Source: Tundrisphaera lichenicola
GTDB lineage: Bacteria; Planctomycetota; Planctomycetia; Isosphaerales; Isosphaeraceae
DNA length: 64,000 bases
Assembly (NCBI RefSeq): GCF_051175385.1
Contig: NZ_CP195106.1
Location: 3,782,001-3,846,000, forward strand
Direction of reading: 5' to 3'
Under the pieces are notes generated by a model. The model made no database searches, was not told where the DNA came from, and was given only the letters and a program-made list of their open reading frames with translations. The translations under genes were made by a program, and so were the position numbers. This document shows, piece after piece, positions 39,515 to 48,140 of the stretch; the first letter of the stretch is position 1; each line of letters opens with the position of its first letter.

Positions 39515-41648
39515 CGCGGCGCCTCCGGAGCTTCCGGGAGTAGCGTCGGCGGTCGGTCCCCGCGTCCGAGGTCTCGATCGTGGTCGACTGCGAGTCGCCC
39601 GAGAACTCGAACCGGCGGGCCACGACGACCGGATAGATGGGGTCGCCGGTCCCCGCGTCGGTCCGGAAGCCCAGGCCTCGCCCCTCGATCGACGCGATCC
39701 GGTCGCCGATCTTGTAATACCGGGTCAGGCGGGGGATGACGACCGGCCCCTCCAGGACCCCGGCCTCGGTCGCCGTCCGGATCGCCAGGGCCTCGGCGTC
39801 GGCCCGGGGCTTGTCGTCGCGGGCCACAATCGGGTCGGTGCCCGAGATGATCCCTCCGGAGCCGTCAGGGCCCGAGGGCCTGTTGAAATCGCTCGGCGAG
39901 TGGACGGTCTCGTTGCGATACCGATCGCTCGCGTCCACGAGCCGCTCGATGATTTGGGGTAGCGGACTGTCGTCCGTCCGCTCGGCCAGGCCTTCGACGC
40001 ACTTATCCCCCTCGATCACGCAGGTGAGCCTGATGTGAAACCTCGTCGCGCCGGCCTTCGACTGGCGTTCGACCCCGTTGACGACCCCGGAGGGGAATGG
40101 CGTGTCAGATGATTTCTTCGGGCCGATCTCCCATTTGTTAGGATTCGTATCGGTCAGCTCGATCCCGAGGCGGTCCGGCAATAGTCTCCAGGTCGTCGTC
40201 GTCACCGGCTGCCAGGTCCCCGTCCCGTCCCACACGCCAGGCTTCGCGCCGGCATAGTCGGTCGAGATCGCCAGGCGGGCCCGGTAGGGCTTCCCTTTCT
40301 CGTCGCGAGTGATCAGCTCGCCGATCCCCGGCCGCCGCCGACGGACGTACTGGGGCTTCGATTCGACCGGCGCCCCGAGGATGGCGTCCAGGCTCGGGGG
40401 CGTGTCGACCGTGGTCGAGGTCGCGAAATCCCAGTGCCCTTCGCCGGTCTCGTCGAAGACATAGAGCCTGTATTTGTCCCGATTGCCGGAATCGAAGCCG
40501 TCATCCGACGACTCGAACTCCTTGATCGCGCCCGTACTAGCGGAGTCGGCAGGGGCCGGAGCAAACCCCGGTGCCAGGACGAAGCCGGCCTCGTGGCGAT
40601 CGAGGCCCCCTTTGACGATCCACTGGTTGGCGACCTCGGAGACGTCCCGGTGCAGGCTGCTCGCGTTGAAGTTGAACAGGGTCGGGTCGAAGGGCGTCCC
40701 GCGCGAGCCCAGGTAGAGGTGCTTGACGTCGCCCCCTTGCTGCTTGAAGAGGACCAGGTCGGTCCGGGGCTTGCCGTCCTCGGTGGCCAGCTCGAACTTC
40801 ATCCCGAAGCCGACCTCGCGGATCAGCGAGTAGACGGTCCCGGGCAGGTCCTTGCCGGTGACGGGCAGGTCGGGCACCACGATCGGGTCGCCGTCGGGGT
40901 CCACGAGCAGGGCGTCGAGGGTCGCGCCGTCGGGGTTGATCACGTAAGTTTCGTCGGGGTTCTCCAGGAAGAGGAGGTAGCGGATCGCCTTGGGCAGCGT
41001 CCAGAAGCTGGGCAGCACCTCATCGCGGAGGACAAGCGGGTCGAAGAACGTCGGATAGCGGCTGTCGATCGACCCGGATATCGTACCGGCCATCTCTGCA
41101 TCCTCCACGATGCAGTTCGGCAGGCCATCGGGGTTGAAGTGGGCCACCAGGTCGGTCTCGACGTCATTGACGGTGACAGGGTCGATCGAGTCCCGGAAGG
41201 AGGCGCCGCCGATCGGGGCGTCCCAGAGCCTCCAGGCGATCCCGATGGCCGAGATCGTGGCCTCCTCGACCTCGGGCTCCAGGCCCAGGCCGAAGTCGAC
41301 GGCGATCCCGTCGAAGAGATCCTCGGTCGAGCCGTCGGGCAAGGTCGCCCGGACCACCAGGCGGTCCCCCGCGTTGACCGCCAGGGCCCCGGCGAATCCG
41401 GTCCCGAGGGCCTCCTCGATCGAGGCCGGGGCCCCTTCCAGGCCCGAGGCCAGGTTGTAGCGGAACCCGGCCCGGCCGGGGTCGGTCCCCTCGCGTTCCT
41501 CGATCCAGAGGCACTGGACGTTGGGGAGGGGTTCGAAGGTGGAATCGCCGTCGAAGCGGGAGACGGCCACCGGGATGGCCGGACGGACGGCCGGGATCTT
41601 GCCGTCCCCGTCGGGGGCCGGGAGCCAGGGGTCGTCGAGAAGGGGCAT
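39504..41648 (-). CDS. Probable tail hub / baseplate protein, 714 aa
   Basis: The 714-aa product has an N-terminal beta-rich part (VAVSRFDGDSTFEPLPNVQCLWIEEREG...GDRLVVRATLPDGSTEDLFDGIAVDFG), then DALLVDPDGDP...DLPGTVYSLIREVGFGMKFELATEDGKP. This resembles gpD-like tail hub proteins that cap the tube ('LFDG' shortly after 'GD.L.V'). Size and order after tape measure and small tail genes support that role. The C-terminus (PRLTRYYKIGDRIASIEGRGLGF) is OB-like. A glycan or receptor-binding insert cannot be ruled out. Confidence 0.6.
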   Translation of the reverse strand: MPLLDDPWLPAPDGDGKIPAVRPAIPVAVSRFDGDSTFEPLPNVQCLWIEEREGTDPGRAGFRYNLASGLEGAPASIEEALGTGFAGALAVNAGDRLVVRATLPDGSTEDLFDGIAVDFGLGLEPEVEEATISAIGIAWRLWDAPIGGASFRDSIDPVTVNDVETDLVAHFNPDGLPNCIVEDAEMAGTISGSIDSRYPTFFDPLVLRDEVLPSFWTLPKAIRYLLFLENPDETYVINPDGATLDALLVDPDGDPIVVPDLPVTGKDLPGTVYSLIREVGFGMKFELATEDGKPRTDLVLFKQQGGDVKHLYLGSRGTPFDPTLFNFNASSLHRDVSEVANQWIVKGGLDRHEAGFVLAPGFAPAPADSASTGAIKEFESSDDGFDSGNRDKYRLYVFDETGEGHWDFATSTTVDTPPSLDAILGAPVESKPQYVRRRRPGIGELITRDEKGKPYRARLAISTDYAGAKPGVWDGTGTWQPVTTTTWRLLPDRLGIELTDTNPNKWEIGPKKSSDTPFPSGVVNGVERQSKAGATRFHIRLTCVIEGDKCVEGLAERTDDSPLPQIIERLVDASDRYRNETVHSPSDFNRPSGPDGSGGIISGTDPIVARDDKPRADAEALAIRTATEAGVLEGPVVIPRLTRYYKIGDRIASIEGRGLGFRTDAGTGDPIYPVVVARRFEFSGDSQSTTIETSDAGTDRRRYSRKLRRRRDGL

Positions 41649-41669
41649 CGTCGCCTCGTCGGGTTCGGG

Positions 41670-42038
41670 TCAGGTGATGTGCAGGAACTCGGCGACGTAT
41701 CGCTGGGCCAGGCCGTTATTCGCCGTGTTGTAGATCCGGCCGACCGGCTGGAACCTCGTCAGGATGACCCCGGTCCAGGCGGTGTCCAGGGTGTCGACCA
41801 GCGTGTAGGCCCCGCCGTCGACCTGGAGGGCCCGGAAGGTCTGCACGGCCGAGGCCAGGCCCGCCGCCGAGGAGGCGACGATGGCCCCCTCGACGAACGT
41901 CGCCCCGCCCCGAGACCCGTGGTCGATCACCTCCAGGCCGTTCGCCCCGGGGTAGGTGTTGACCTGGCGGGCCTTGGGGTTGGCCGAGACGGGCATCGAG
42001 AAGATCAGCCCGAGGCTGATCGCGTTGTAGCTGGCCAT
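41670..42038 (-). CDS. Late tail protein, 122 aa
   Basis: ATG 42038 opens MASYNAISLGLIFSMPVSANPKARQVNTYPGANGLEVIDHGSRGGATFVEGAIVASS. The pattern 'R....YPG.NGLE..D.G.RG......G' is like that of phage baseplate wedge or LysM-less tail proteins of small size. It lies between the putative tube and hub. The family name is uncertain. Confidence 0.62.
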   Translation of the reverse strand: MASYNAISLGLIFSMPVSANPKARQVNTYPGANGLEVIDHGSRGGATFVEGAIVASSAAGLASAVQTFRALQVDGGAYTLVDTLDTAWTGVILTRFQPVGRIYNTANNGLAQRYVAEFLHIT

Positions 42039-42077
42039 GCGCGGCTCCCCGGACTCGGCCCCGGGCTCGGGGGCTCA

Positions 42078-42518
42078 TCAGGACTGGGTGATGGTCAGGG
42101 GGCTGGTCGCCCCGTCGGGCGCGATGCACATGAAGCTGGTCGAGCCCCCGGCGAACTTGTTGCTCTGGCCGGCGGCCTGGACCGAGCCGAAGACGGCGTT
42201 GGTCCAGGCGAAGGTCAGGCAGCCCGCCCCGTCGCGGTTGACCGCGTCGTAGAGCTTCGCCTGGACCGTGCAATAGGTCCCCTTGGGGATCCCCGCCAGG
42301 GCGGCGACGTCGCCCCCCATGATCTTCCCCCCTCGCATCGAGCTTGCTACCACCATCAGGGTCGCGTACTTGTTCCCGTCGGCCTGCCAGGGGGCCAGCT
42401 CGTCGTCGATCATGACCTCCATCTCGGTCACTTCGGACAGCGTGAGCACGGTGGGGGTCCCCGACCCGTAGGTGACCGTGATCTCCTTGAAATCCATGAA
42501 CACGTTCGACTTGGCCAT
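42078..42518 (-). CDS. Probable tail tube protein, 146 aa
   Basis: ATG 42518 opens MAKSNVFMDFKEITVTYGSGTPTVLTLSEVTEMEVMIDDELAPWQADGNKYATLMVVASSMRGGKI. The beta-rich layout with a central 'dDe.a.w.adg......vv...r.G...' stretch and Gly/Thr-rich end fits tube or tube-like proteins. It is encoded after the tape measure rather than before it, unlike most siphophages. Assignment by shape and position. Confidence 0.45.
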   Translation of the reverse strand: MAKSNVFMDFKEITVTYGSGTPTVLTLSEVTEMEVMIDDELAPWQADGNKYATLMVVASSMRGGKIMGGDVAALAGIPKGTYCTVQAKLYDAVNRDGAGCLTFAWTNAVFGSVQAAGQSNKFAGGSTSFMCIAPDGATSPLTITQS

Positions 42519-42533
42519 CGTCGATGCCTCTTT

Positions 42534-42986
42534 CTAGACGGTTGAGAAACGCTCGTCGAGGATCGCCCGCGCCTTCGCGAGCGAGTCGCTGGTAAAGCCC
42601 CAGAACCGGCGGGGGGGCTGCCCGGTCCGCTTCACGCCCTCCTGGAACCACTCGGCCTCCTGGCGGGCTTGCTCGGACACGCCATAGGTCACCGTCGCCG
42701 AGTCGGCGGCGACCTCGATCTCCCCCGCCACCTCGCGGGGGTTGGCCATGACGCCGTGGAGCAGGGCCATGGGGTTCCCGGGGTATTCGAAGGATTTCCA
42801 CTCCTCGTAGGGGCCCGAGAGCGGGGGCCAGGGGTTGCCGTCGGGGTCCTGCTCGGCGGCGAGGCACTCCTGGCAGCCGTCGGTGGCGGCCTTGCAGAGG
42901 TCCGCGCCGAGGTTGCCCTCGGCCAGGTCGAAGAGCCGCTTGTGGCGGCCGAGGATCGCCTTGATCTTGTCGAACTGGACGCTCAT
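42534..42986 (-). CDS. Virion morphogenesis (Mu gpG/HK97 gp10-like) protein
   Basis: ATG 42986 overlaps the tape-measure stop. The features D-x-DGNPWPPLSGPYEEWKSFEYPGNPMALLHGVMANPREVAG...VTYGVSEQARQEAEWFQEGVKRTGQPPRRFWGF follow the virion morphogenesis family: 'DG.pW.pLs..Y', a stretch announcing 'L..tg.L', a 'yG....A..hq.G' and 'R.f.G'. Such proteins help head-tail joining or tail completion. Length 150 aa is normal. Confidence 0.72.
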   Translation of the reverse strand: MSVQFDKIKAILGRHKRLFDLAEGNLGADLCKAATDGCQECLAAEQDPDGNPWPPLSGPYEEWKSFEYPGNPMALLHGVMANPREVAGEIEVAADSATVTYGVSEQARQEAEWFQEGVKRTGQPPRRFWGFTSDSLAKARAILDERFSTV

Positions 42987-44908
42987 CGACGTGCCGGGTT
43001 GAAGCCCGCCCCCCCCTGATTGGCCCCGCCCTGGTTCTTCGGCTGCCCCATCGCGTTGAGGGCGTTGCCGAGGTTGCCCAGGGCCTGGGCGGCCTGCTTG
43101 GCGGCCTGGGCGGCGTTCTTGGGAGCCCCGCCGAACGGGTCGCCGCCGGCCGCCTCGACGGCCTGAGAGGCCCGGGAGAAGTTCTCGGTGATGGCCTTCT
43201 CGTCGTTGCCCCCCAGGAGCAATCGCGGGCCGAAGTCGAGGCCGGGGAACTTCCCGAGGACGTCCACGCCGACCTTCTGCCCCCCCTGGACGAGGGAGTT
43301 GATCGCCTCCTGGTCGACGCGGAGATCCTCGCCGGAGATCCCGCCCCCGGTCGTGGCCGAGACCGCATAGTCGGCCAGCTTGCCGAACACGCCGGGCTTG
43401 AGCGTGTCCCGCTGGATCATCCGGGCGCGGGCGTGGGCCCTGGCCGTCCGGAGCTTCTCGCCGGCCAGGCCCGCCTCGATGGTGGCCGCGAATTCCGCGT
43501 TCTCGGCGCCCACCTGCTGGGCGGGGATCGTGGCCAGGTAGTCGGCGTTGAGCTTCCCGGCGTTCGCCCGGGCGGCGGCCATCCTCGGGTCCTTGCGGGC
43601 CTCGTCGACGACCTTGTTCATGTCGGCCTGCTTGATGACGGAGTCGCGCTCGGTGGAGTTGGCGAACCCGGCCTTGGCCAGGACCTGGTCGGCGTCGGGC
43701 CCGCTGATCGAGGGGGTGATCTTGCGGAGGGCCGACTCGTAATCGTCCTCGGGGGTGACGCCGTGCTTCCGGAGGAACGCCTCCTCGTCCTTGCCGTTGA
43801 ACTTGCGGAGGAGCCGGTTGGCCTGGCGGATCTGGGTGGCGGCGGCGGCCGGGCTCTTGGCCTTGAACGTGGTCGCCCCGAACCGGGCGGCCAGGCTGGC
43901 ATAGTCGGAGAACCGCCCCCCCTCCTCGGAGTCGAGCATGTCGGCCGAGAGCCCGATCAGGGGGGGCATCATCGCCCGGGGCGACCCGAGCCCGTAGACG
44001 TTGAGCTGCTCGGCGGCCTCGGCCATCATCCCGAGCCCGGCCTTCGCGCTGGGGACCTTGCCGTAATTCGGCAGGAGCCCGGCCATCCGGCCGGCGGACA
44101 TGGGGTCGATGTCGTACCGCTTGCCGAAGAGGGCCGCCTGCTTCTCCAGCTCGTCGGCGGTCGCGTCGGTGATGTTGCCCCGGGCCTTGCCGGGGGCGAC
44201 CGCCCCGCCGAACTCCAGGCGGAAGCTCATCGCCTCGTCGGCATTCAGGCCGGTCTGCTTCTGGAACTGGAGCTGCTCGCGGATCAGGGCGTCGTCGGCC
44301 GACTTCTTGTCCTGGAGCACGGCCAGGGCCTGGAGGTCCTGGCGGAACTCGCCGGTCAGCTTGGTCGCCTCCCCGAAGAAGGATCGACGATCGCCCGAGG
44401 AGTCGCCGATGGCGCCTCCGACCTTGCGTGCCAGCCGATAGGCGGCATAGGCGGCCACCGGCCGGGCCAATCCGGCACCCCTCCCGAGCAGGCCCCCGCC
44501 CGTGCCTCCCCCGCCCGCTCCCCCCTTGCCGCCGCCGCCCGCCCCGACGGCTGCCGTCGCCGGAGTCGCGGCCGTCGCCGCCGAGGTCACGGCCTTGAGT
44601 TGTTCCTCCAGCTCCTTCAGCCTCTTGGTCAGGTCCGCGACCGAGCGGTTCCCCTTGCCGACCCCCGCGAGGGCCTTCTCGGCCTTGGTCGCGTCGGTCA
44701 CCTTGCGCTGCAGCTCCCGGTCGAGCTTCACCAGGCCCGACATCATCTTGGTCAGGCCGGAGGTGTCCGACCCCAGCGACTTGAGCTTGGCCTTGGACTT
44801 GTCGATCTGGACATCGAGCGCCCTCAGCTTGGCGAGGATCCGGTCGACGTCCCGCTCGATCTTCGCGGGGGGCGCGGAGTAATTGATCTTGTATTCGGTG
44901 TCGGCCAT
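42983..44908 (-). CDS. Tape measure protein, 641 aa
   Basis: The N-terminus is a long coiled coil (KIERDVDRILAKLRALDVQIDKSKAKLKSLGSD...KLDRELQRKVTDATKAEKAL...LKELEEQLKAV). A Gly-rich linker and a hydrophobic patch (GLARPVAAYAAYRLARKVGGAIG) follow, then a long helical region with Ala/Gly richness and a low-complexity C-terminus (QAAKQAAQALGNLGNALNAMGQPKNQGG). This is the layout of siphophage tape measures. At about 1.5 angstrom per residue, it suggests a tail near 95 nm (inference). Confidence 0.8.
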   Translation of the reverse strand: MADTEYKINYSAPPAKIERDVDRILAKLRALDVQIDKSKAKLKSLGSDTSGLTKMMSGLVKLDRELQRKVTDATKAEKALAGVGKGNRSVADLTKRLKELEEQLKAVTSAATAATPATAAVGAGGGGKGGAGGGGTGGGLLGRGAGLARPVAAYAAYRLARKVGGAIGDSSGDRRSFFGEATKLTGEFRQDLQALAVLQDKKSADDALIREQLQFQKQTGLNADEAMSFRLEFGGAVAPGKARGNITDATADELEKQAALFGKRYDIDPMSAGRMAGLLPNYGKVPSAKAGLGMMAEAAEQLNVYGLGSPRAMMPPLIGLSADMLDSEEGGRFSDYASLAARFGATTFKAKSPAAAATQIRQANRLLRKFNGKDEEAFLRKHGVTPEDDYESALRKITPSISGPDADQVLAKAGFANSTERDSVIKQADMNKVVDEARKDPRMAAARANAGKLNADYLATIPAQQVGAENAEFAATIEAGLAGEKLRTARAHARARMIQRDTLKPGVFGKLADYAVSATTGGGISGEDLRVDQEAINSLVQGGQKVGVDVLGKFPGLDFGPRLLLGGNDEKAITENFSRASQAVEAAGGDPFGGAPKNAAQAAKQAAQALGNLGNALNAMGQPKNQGGANQGGAGFNPARR

Positions 44909-44913
44909 CTGGC

Positions 44914-45396
44914 TCAGCCTTTCTTGGTCCGGGCGCTGTATTCGAGGGCGGCCCGGAAGACGAGCTGCGAGTCCCGGGATCGGGCGGGCTCCTTCCCCTC
45001 GCTCTGATTGACCTGGAATAGCGGGATCGAGACGCCGGCCTGGAACTGGTAAGGGCCGACCTTGAGGGCGGCGTGGATCCGCTCGCGGTAGTCGTTGGCC
45101 GACTCCTGGGTGGCCGCGTACGTCTTCACGATGACCCGCTGGTCGAGCCAGATGCTCGTGCTGCTGACCCGGAGCGAGGTCCCGGCGGTCACCTGGTAGA
45201 CGACGTAGGGGAGGCTGGCCCGGTCGCCGGCCTGCGACTCGTAGAATCGCGAGACGCCGGCCAGGTCCGCGGCCCCGGCCAGCCGATCGTGGATCGCGTC
45301 GGCCAGGCTGAGCGGGAGCGTGACGCCCCCCGAGCCCGCCGAGAAGGGCGGGAACGGGAGGAGTCCGAAGGGCCTGAGCCGGCGGATTGCTGGCAT
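44914..45396 (-). CDS. Tail terminator / DUF3168-like protein, 160 aa
   Basis: ATG 45396 sits in TGATG with the stop of the preceding gene. LADAIHDRLAGAADLAGVSRFYESQAGDRASLPYVVYQVTAGTSLRVSSTSIWLDQRVIVKTYAATQESANDYRERIHAAL follows the DUF3168/tail-completion layout: 'l...l.....v..........PYVvy........s.....l...r..v..y......a......i...L'. It would cap the tail end that joins the head. Confidence 0.65.
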   Translation of the reverse strand: MPAIRRLRPFGLLPFPPFSAGSGGVTLPLSLADAIHDRLAGAADLAGVSRFYESQAGDRASLPYVVYQVTAGTSLRVSSTSIWLDQRVIVKTYAATQESANDYRERIHAALKVGPYQFQAGVSIPLFQVNQSEGKEPARSRDSQLVFRAALEYSARTKKG

Positions 45397-46541
45397 CACG
45401 CGGCCCCCTGGGTCTGCGTGGTCCCGTCGTCGGTGAGGGGCTGGGTCGTGAGCGGCGTGGTCCCGTCGTCGGCGTAGCCGGTGAGGACGCCCGCCTCGGC
45501 GACGAACTTGGTGTACCACCGACGCCAGATCGCCACCATCATCTGCTGGAACGTGGGATCCTCGCCCGCCGCGGCCGGGGTGGTGTCGAGCTGGCCCATC
45601 CCGTTGGCGGCGAGCTCGACCGCGAAGTTGAAGCCCGAGAGCGTCCGCGTGGCGACGGTCGCGGGATCCCAGACCGACGAGGCGACCCGGAGGAGTTCGG
45701 CCGATCCGGCGGGGTACGGCTGCCCCCAGGCGTAGCGGCTGGTGTCGTCGGGGGTGATGTCCCAGGTGTAGCCGACTTCGAGCTGGGCCACCATGTCGGC
45801 CCCGGTCCCGGAGATCGAGGCGACCGGCCGGGTCTGGTTGATCCCCTTCCCGTCGACGATCTCCAGGTACAGGTTGACCGGGCCCGATGCGAGCCCCGCG
45901 GCCCTGGCGTCGTTGGGGTCGAGGTTGATGTTCCCGGACCCCGACCCGGCGCGGGCCACGCCGTCGCCCTTGGTGTCGGCCGCGAAGACGCGGCTGGCGA
46001 TCGCCCCGTCGGCGAAGGATTGATTCGTGATCGCGTTCGTCGCCAGCGAGGTCACGTACCCGCCGACATTCCCCGAGAGGTTGCCGGTGATGTTGCCGGT
46101 CAAATTGAAGGACTGGTTCGGGGCCAGGCTATACCCCGACTTGTCCGTCACGGTCCCCGCCGTCACGGCCCCGGCCGCGAGGCTGATCTGGCCCGCCCCG
46201 GTGCCGACGGTCGGGAGCCCCCCGGCCCCGGCCGGGGCGTTGACGGGCAGGGCCGTGAGGAGCCGGCCCGAGTCCTTGGCCAGGAAGAACGACGGGGAGG
46301 CGTTGAGCCCGGTGAAGACCGACCCGGCCTTCGAGATGGCGAGGGTGATCCAGGGCTCGCCCTTGGCCTCGGCGTCGAACGCCACGGAGACATTGGCCCC
46401 GGACTGGTGGATCACCGCGCCATGCGAGGCGACGTCGGCCCCGTCCAGGTCCTTGACCGACGCGATGGCGACGGTGGCCCCGACGACGACGTTCCCGGAG
46501 TCGTCCGTCACGGTCATCAATGGATAGATAACAACGGCCAT
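45396..46541 (-). CDS. Tail fibre-like protein, 381 aa
   Basis: The N-terminal part (MAVVIYPLMTVTDDSGNVVVGATVAIASV) is an Ig-like domain. The middle has the NLTGNITGNLSGNVGGYV repeat that forms beta-helical shafts in many phage fibres. The C-terminal 100 residues end in RRWYTKFVAEAGVLTGYADDGTTPLTTQPLTDDGTTQTQG, a conserved-looking tail tip. It precedes the tail terminator in transcription order, an unusual place for a fibre gene. Confidence 0.68.
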   Translation of the reverse strand: MAVVIYPLMTVTDDSGNVVVGATVAIASVKDLDGADVASHGAVIHQSGANVSVAFDAEAKGEPWITLAISKAGSVFTGLNASPSFFLAKDSGRLLTALPVNAPAGAGGLPTVGTGAGQISLAAGAVTAGTVTDKSGYSLAPNQSFNLTGNITGNLSGNVGGYVTSLATNAITNQSFADGAIASRVFAADTKGDGVARAGSGSGNINLDPNDARAAGLASGPVNLYLEIVDGKGINQTRPVASISGTGADMVAQLEVGYTWDITPDDTSRYAWGQPYPAGSAELLRVASSVWDPATVATRTLSGFNFAVELAANGMGQLDTTPAAAGEDPTFQQMMVAIWRRWYTKFVAEAGVLTGYADDGTTPLTTQPLTDDGTTQTQGAA

Positions 46542-46544
46542 GAT

Positions 46545-48110
46545 TCATCGACCCCTTGCGGTTCGGACATTGCGGCGGGTAAAGAGCGGGGCGTTCATCC
46601 CCGCCGTGAAGCTGGTCGAGCCGTCCCCCCCGGCGAAACCGCCCCCGGTGTGGCTCGCGGTGATCAGGTGGGTGCCGTCCACCAGGGCGATCGCCGTGGC
46701 GGTCCCGGTCGTCGAGCCGACGGGGATCGTGATCGGCCCGGAGATCGACGAGCCGTGATCGTCGGCCAGGTTGATCACGAGGTCGGACGCGAGCCCCGGG
46801 GCGTCGAGGGTGGCCGTGATGGTCACGGTGTCCCCGACCCCGACGGCCCCGATCGAGGCCGAGAGGGCGTATCCGGTGGCCTGGGTGGCGACGAAGCTGG
46901 TGCTGCCGTCGCCGCCGGCGAAGCCTCCCCCGGTGTGGGACGCGGTGATCGAGTGCGTGCCCGCGACGTTGGGCGTGATCGTGGTCGTCCCGGTCGTCGA
47001 TCCCGGGTTGATGGTGATCGAGCCCAGGATGGTCGAGGTCAGCGAGTCCACCAGGTTGATGACGAGCGCGGACGTGAGGCTCGTGCCGCCGGTGAGGGTG
47101 GCCGTCACGGTGATCGGCGTGTTGACCGTCGTCGATGGCGACGAGACCGAGAGCGTGTATCCGGTGGCGTTGGTCGAGGCCGTGACGGTCACGGTGGCCG
47201 TCGAGGTCTCCGAGGAGACGACGCCGCTGGTGAACTTGATGCTCGCGGTCCCGGCCGAGACGCCGGTGACGACGCCGGTCGAGGGGTCCACGGTGGCGAC
47301 CGAGGGGTTGAGCGACGACCACGTGCCGGCCGGATAATTGACCGTGCCGAGGGCCACGGTCGTCCCGGCCGAGATCGTGGGCGCGGGCGGCGTGATCGAG
47401 CCGTTCACCCCGTTGAGGGTGGTGAGCCTCACCTCGTCGAGATAGATCGAGGAGTTCGGGGAGCCCGACTCCGAGACGATATCCCACCCCCAATAGCCCG
47501 CCCCCGTCACGGGGTCGCCGCCGAATGCCGTGCCGTCGGTGCACGCGAAGCAGGCGACCACCGTGCTCTGCCAGCCGTCCTTGGACGACTTGAGCCACTT
47601 CCCGGCGTTGGTCCCGGTGAGGCATTTGATCTCGATCGAGTGCGAGACGCCGTTCGGCTGATAGGTGACCTGATAGGTCTCTCCCGGGGTGAGCGGGTTG
47701 CCCGTCAAGGTCCCCGACCCGATCGACGCGGCCCCGGGCGAGCCGGGCCGTCGCTGGGTGGTGATGGCGGTCTGGGTGACCCCGAGCGGGATCTGCATGA
47801 ACACCGAGGCGTTCGGGCTCGTGAACAGGGTGGCCGGGTCCGCGACCGAGCATCGGGTGATGAGTCGGAGATAGGTCCCGGCCGCGATCGGGGCGAGCAC
47901 CTTGACGTTGGCCGAGAGCCGGAAGTTGCCGGCCAGGCCGTCGGGGGTCGTCGCGACGGCCCGGTGCACCGTCCCGGCGTTATTGAGGAGCGAGTTGGAC
48001 CCGCCCCCCGAGACGGCGGCCGAGACGTCGATCGTGGGCGTGCCGGTGGTGTTGAACCCGGGCGGGAACGAGGTCGAGGCCTGGAAATTGACGTAGGCGA
48101 ATGCGGGCAT
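46545..48110 (-). CDS. Ig-like repeat virion protein (BIG2 plus tandem repeats), 521 aa
   Basis: Residues 1-235 form a beta-rich laminin G-like or concanavalin-like module (GETYQVTYQPNGVSHSIEIKCLTGTNAGKW...SIYLDEVRLTTL). A BIG2-like domain follows (GTVNYPAGTWSSLNPSVATVDPSTGVVTGVSAGTASIKF). Two Ig-like repeats of about 95 residues end with the same 'HTGGGFAGGDGSTSF' segment. Such domains decorate capsids or tails and bind surface carbohydrates. It sits between the depolymerase-like gene and the fibre gene. Confidence 0.72.
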   Translation of the reverse strand: MPAFAYVNFQASTSFPPGFNTTGTPTIDVSAAVSGGGSNSLLNNAGTVHRAVATTPDGLAGNFRLSANVKVLAPIAAGTYLRLITRCSVADPATLFTSPNASVFMQIPLGVTQTAITTQRRPGSPGAASIGSGTLTGNPLTPGETYQVTYQPNGVSHSIEIKCLTGTNAGKWLKSSKDGWQSTVVACFACTDGTAFGGDPVTGAGYWGWDIVSESGSPNSSIYLDEVRLTTLNGVNGSITPPAPTISAGTTVALGTVNYPAGTWSSLNPSVATVDPSTGVVTGVSAGTASIKFTSGVVSSETSTATVTVTASTNATGYTLSVSSPSTTVNTPITVTATLTGGTSLTSALVINLVDSLTSTILGSITINPGSTTGTTTITPNVAGTHSITASHTGGGFAGGDGSTSFVATQATGYALSASIGAVGVGDTVTITATLDAPGLASDLVINLADDHGSSISGPITIPVGSTTGTATAIALVDGTHLITASHTGGGFAGGDGSTSFTAGMNAPLFTRRNVRTARGR

Positions 48111-48140
48111 GGGTCACTCTCTGGCCTGGGCCGGCTGTGG

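Noticed and set aside
40434..42545. A 703-codon open frame on the + strand
   Set aside because: Antisense to tail genes with better codon usage and start/stop overlaps.
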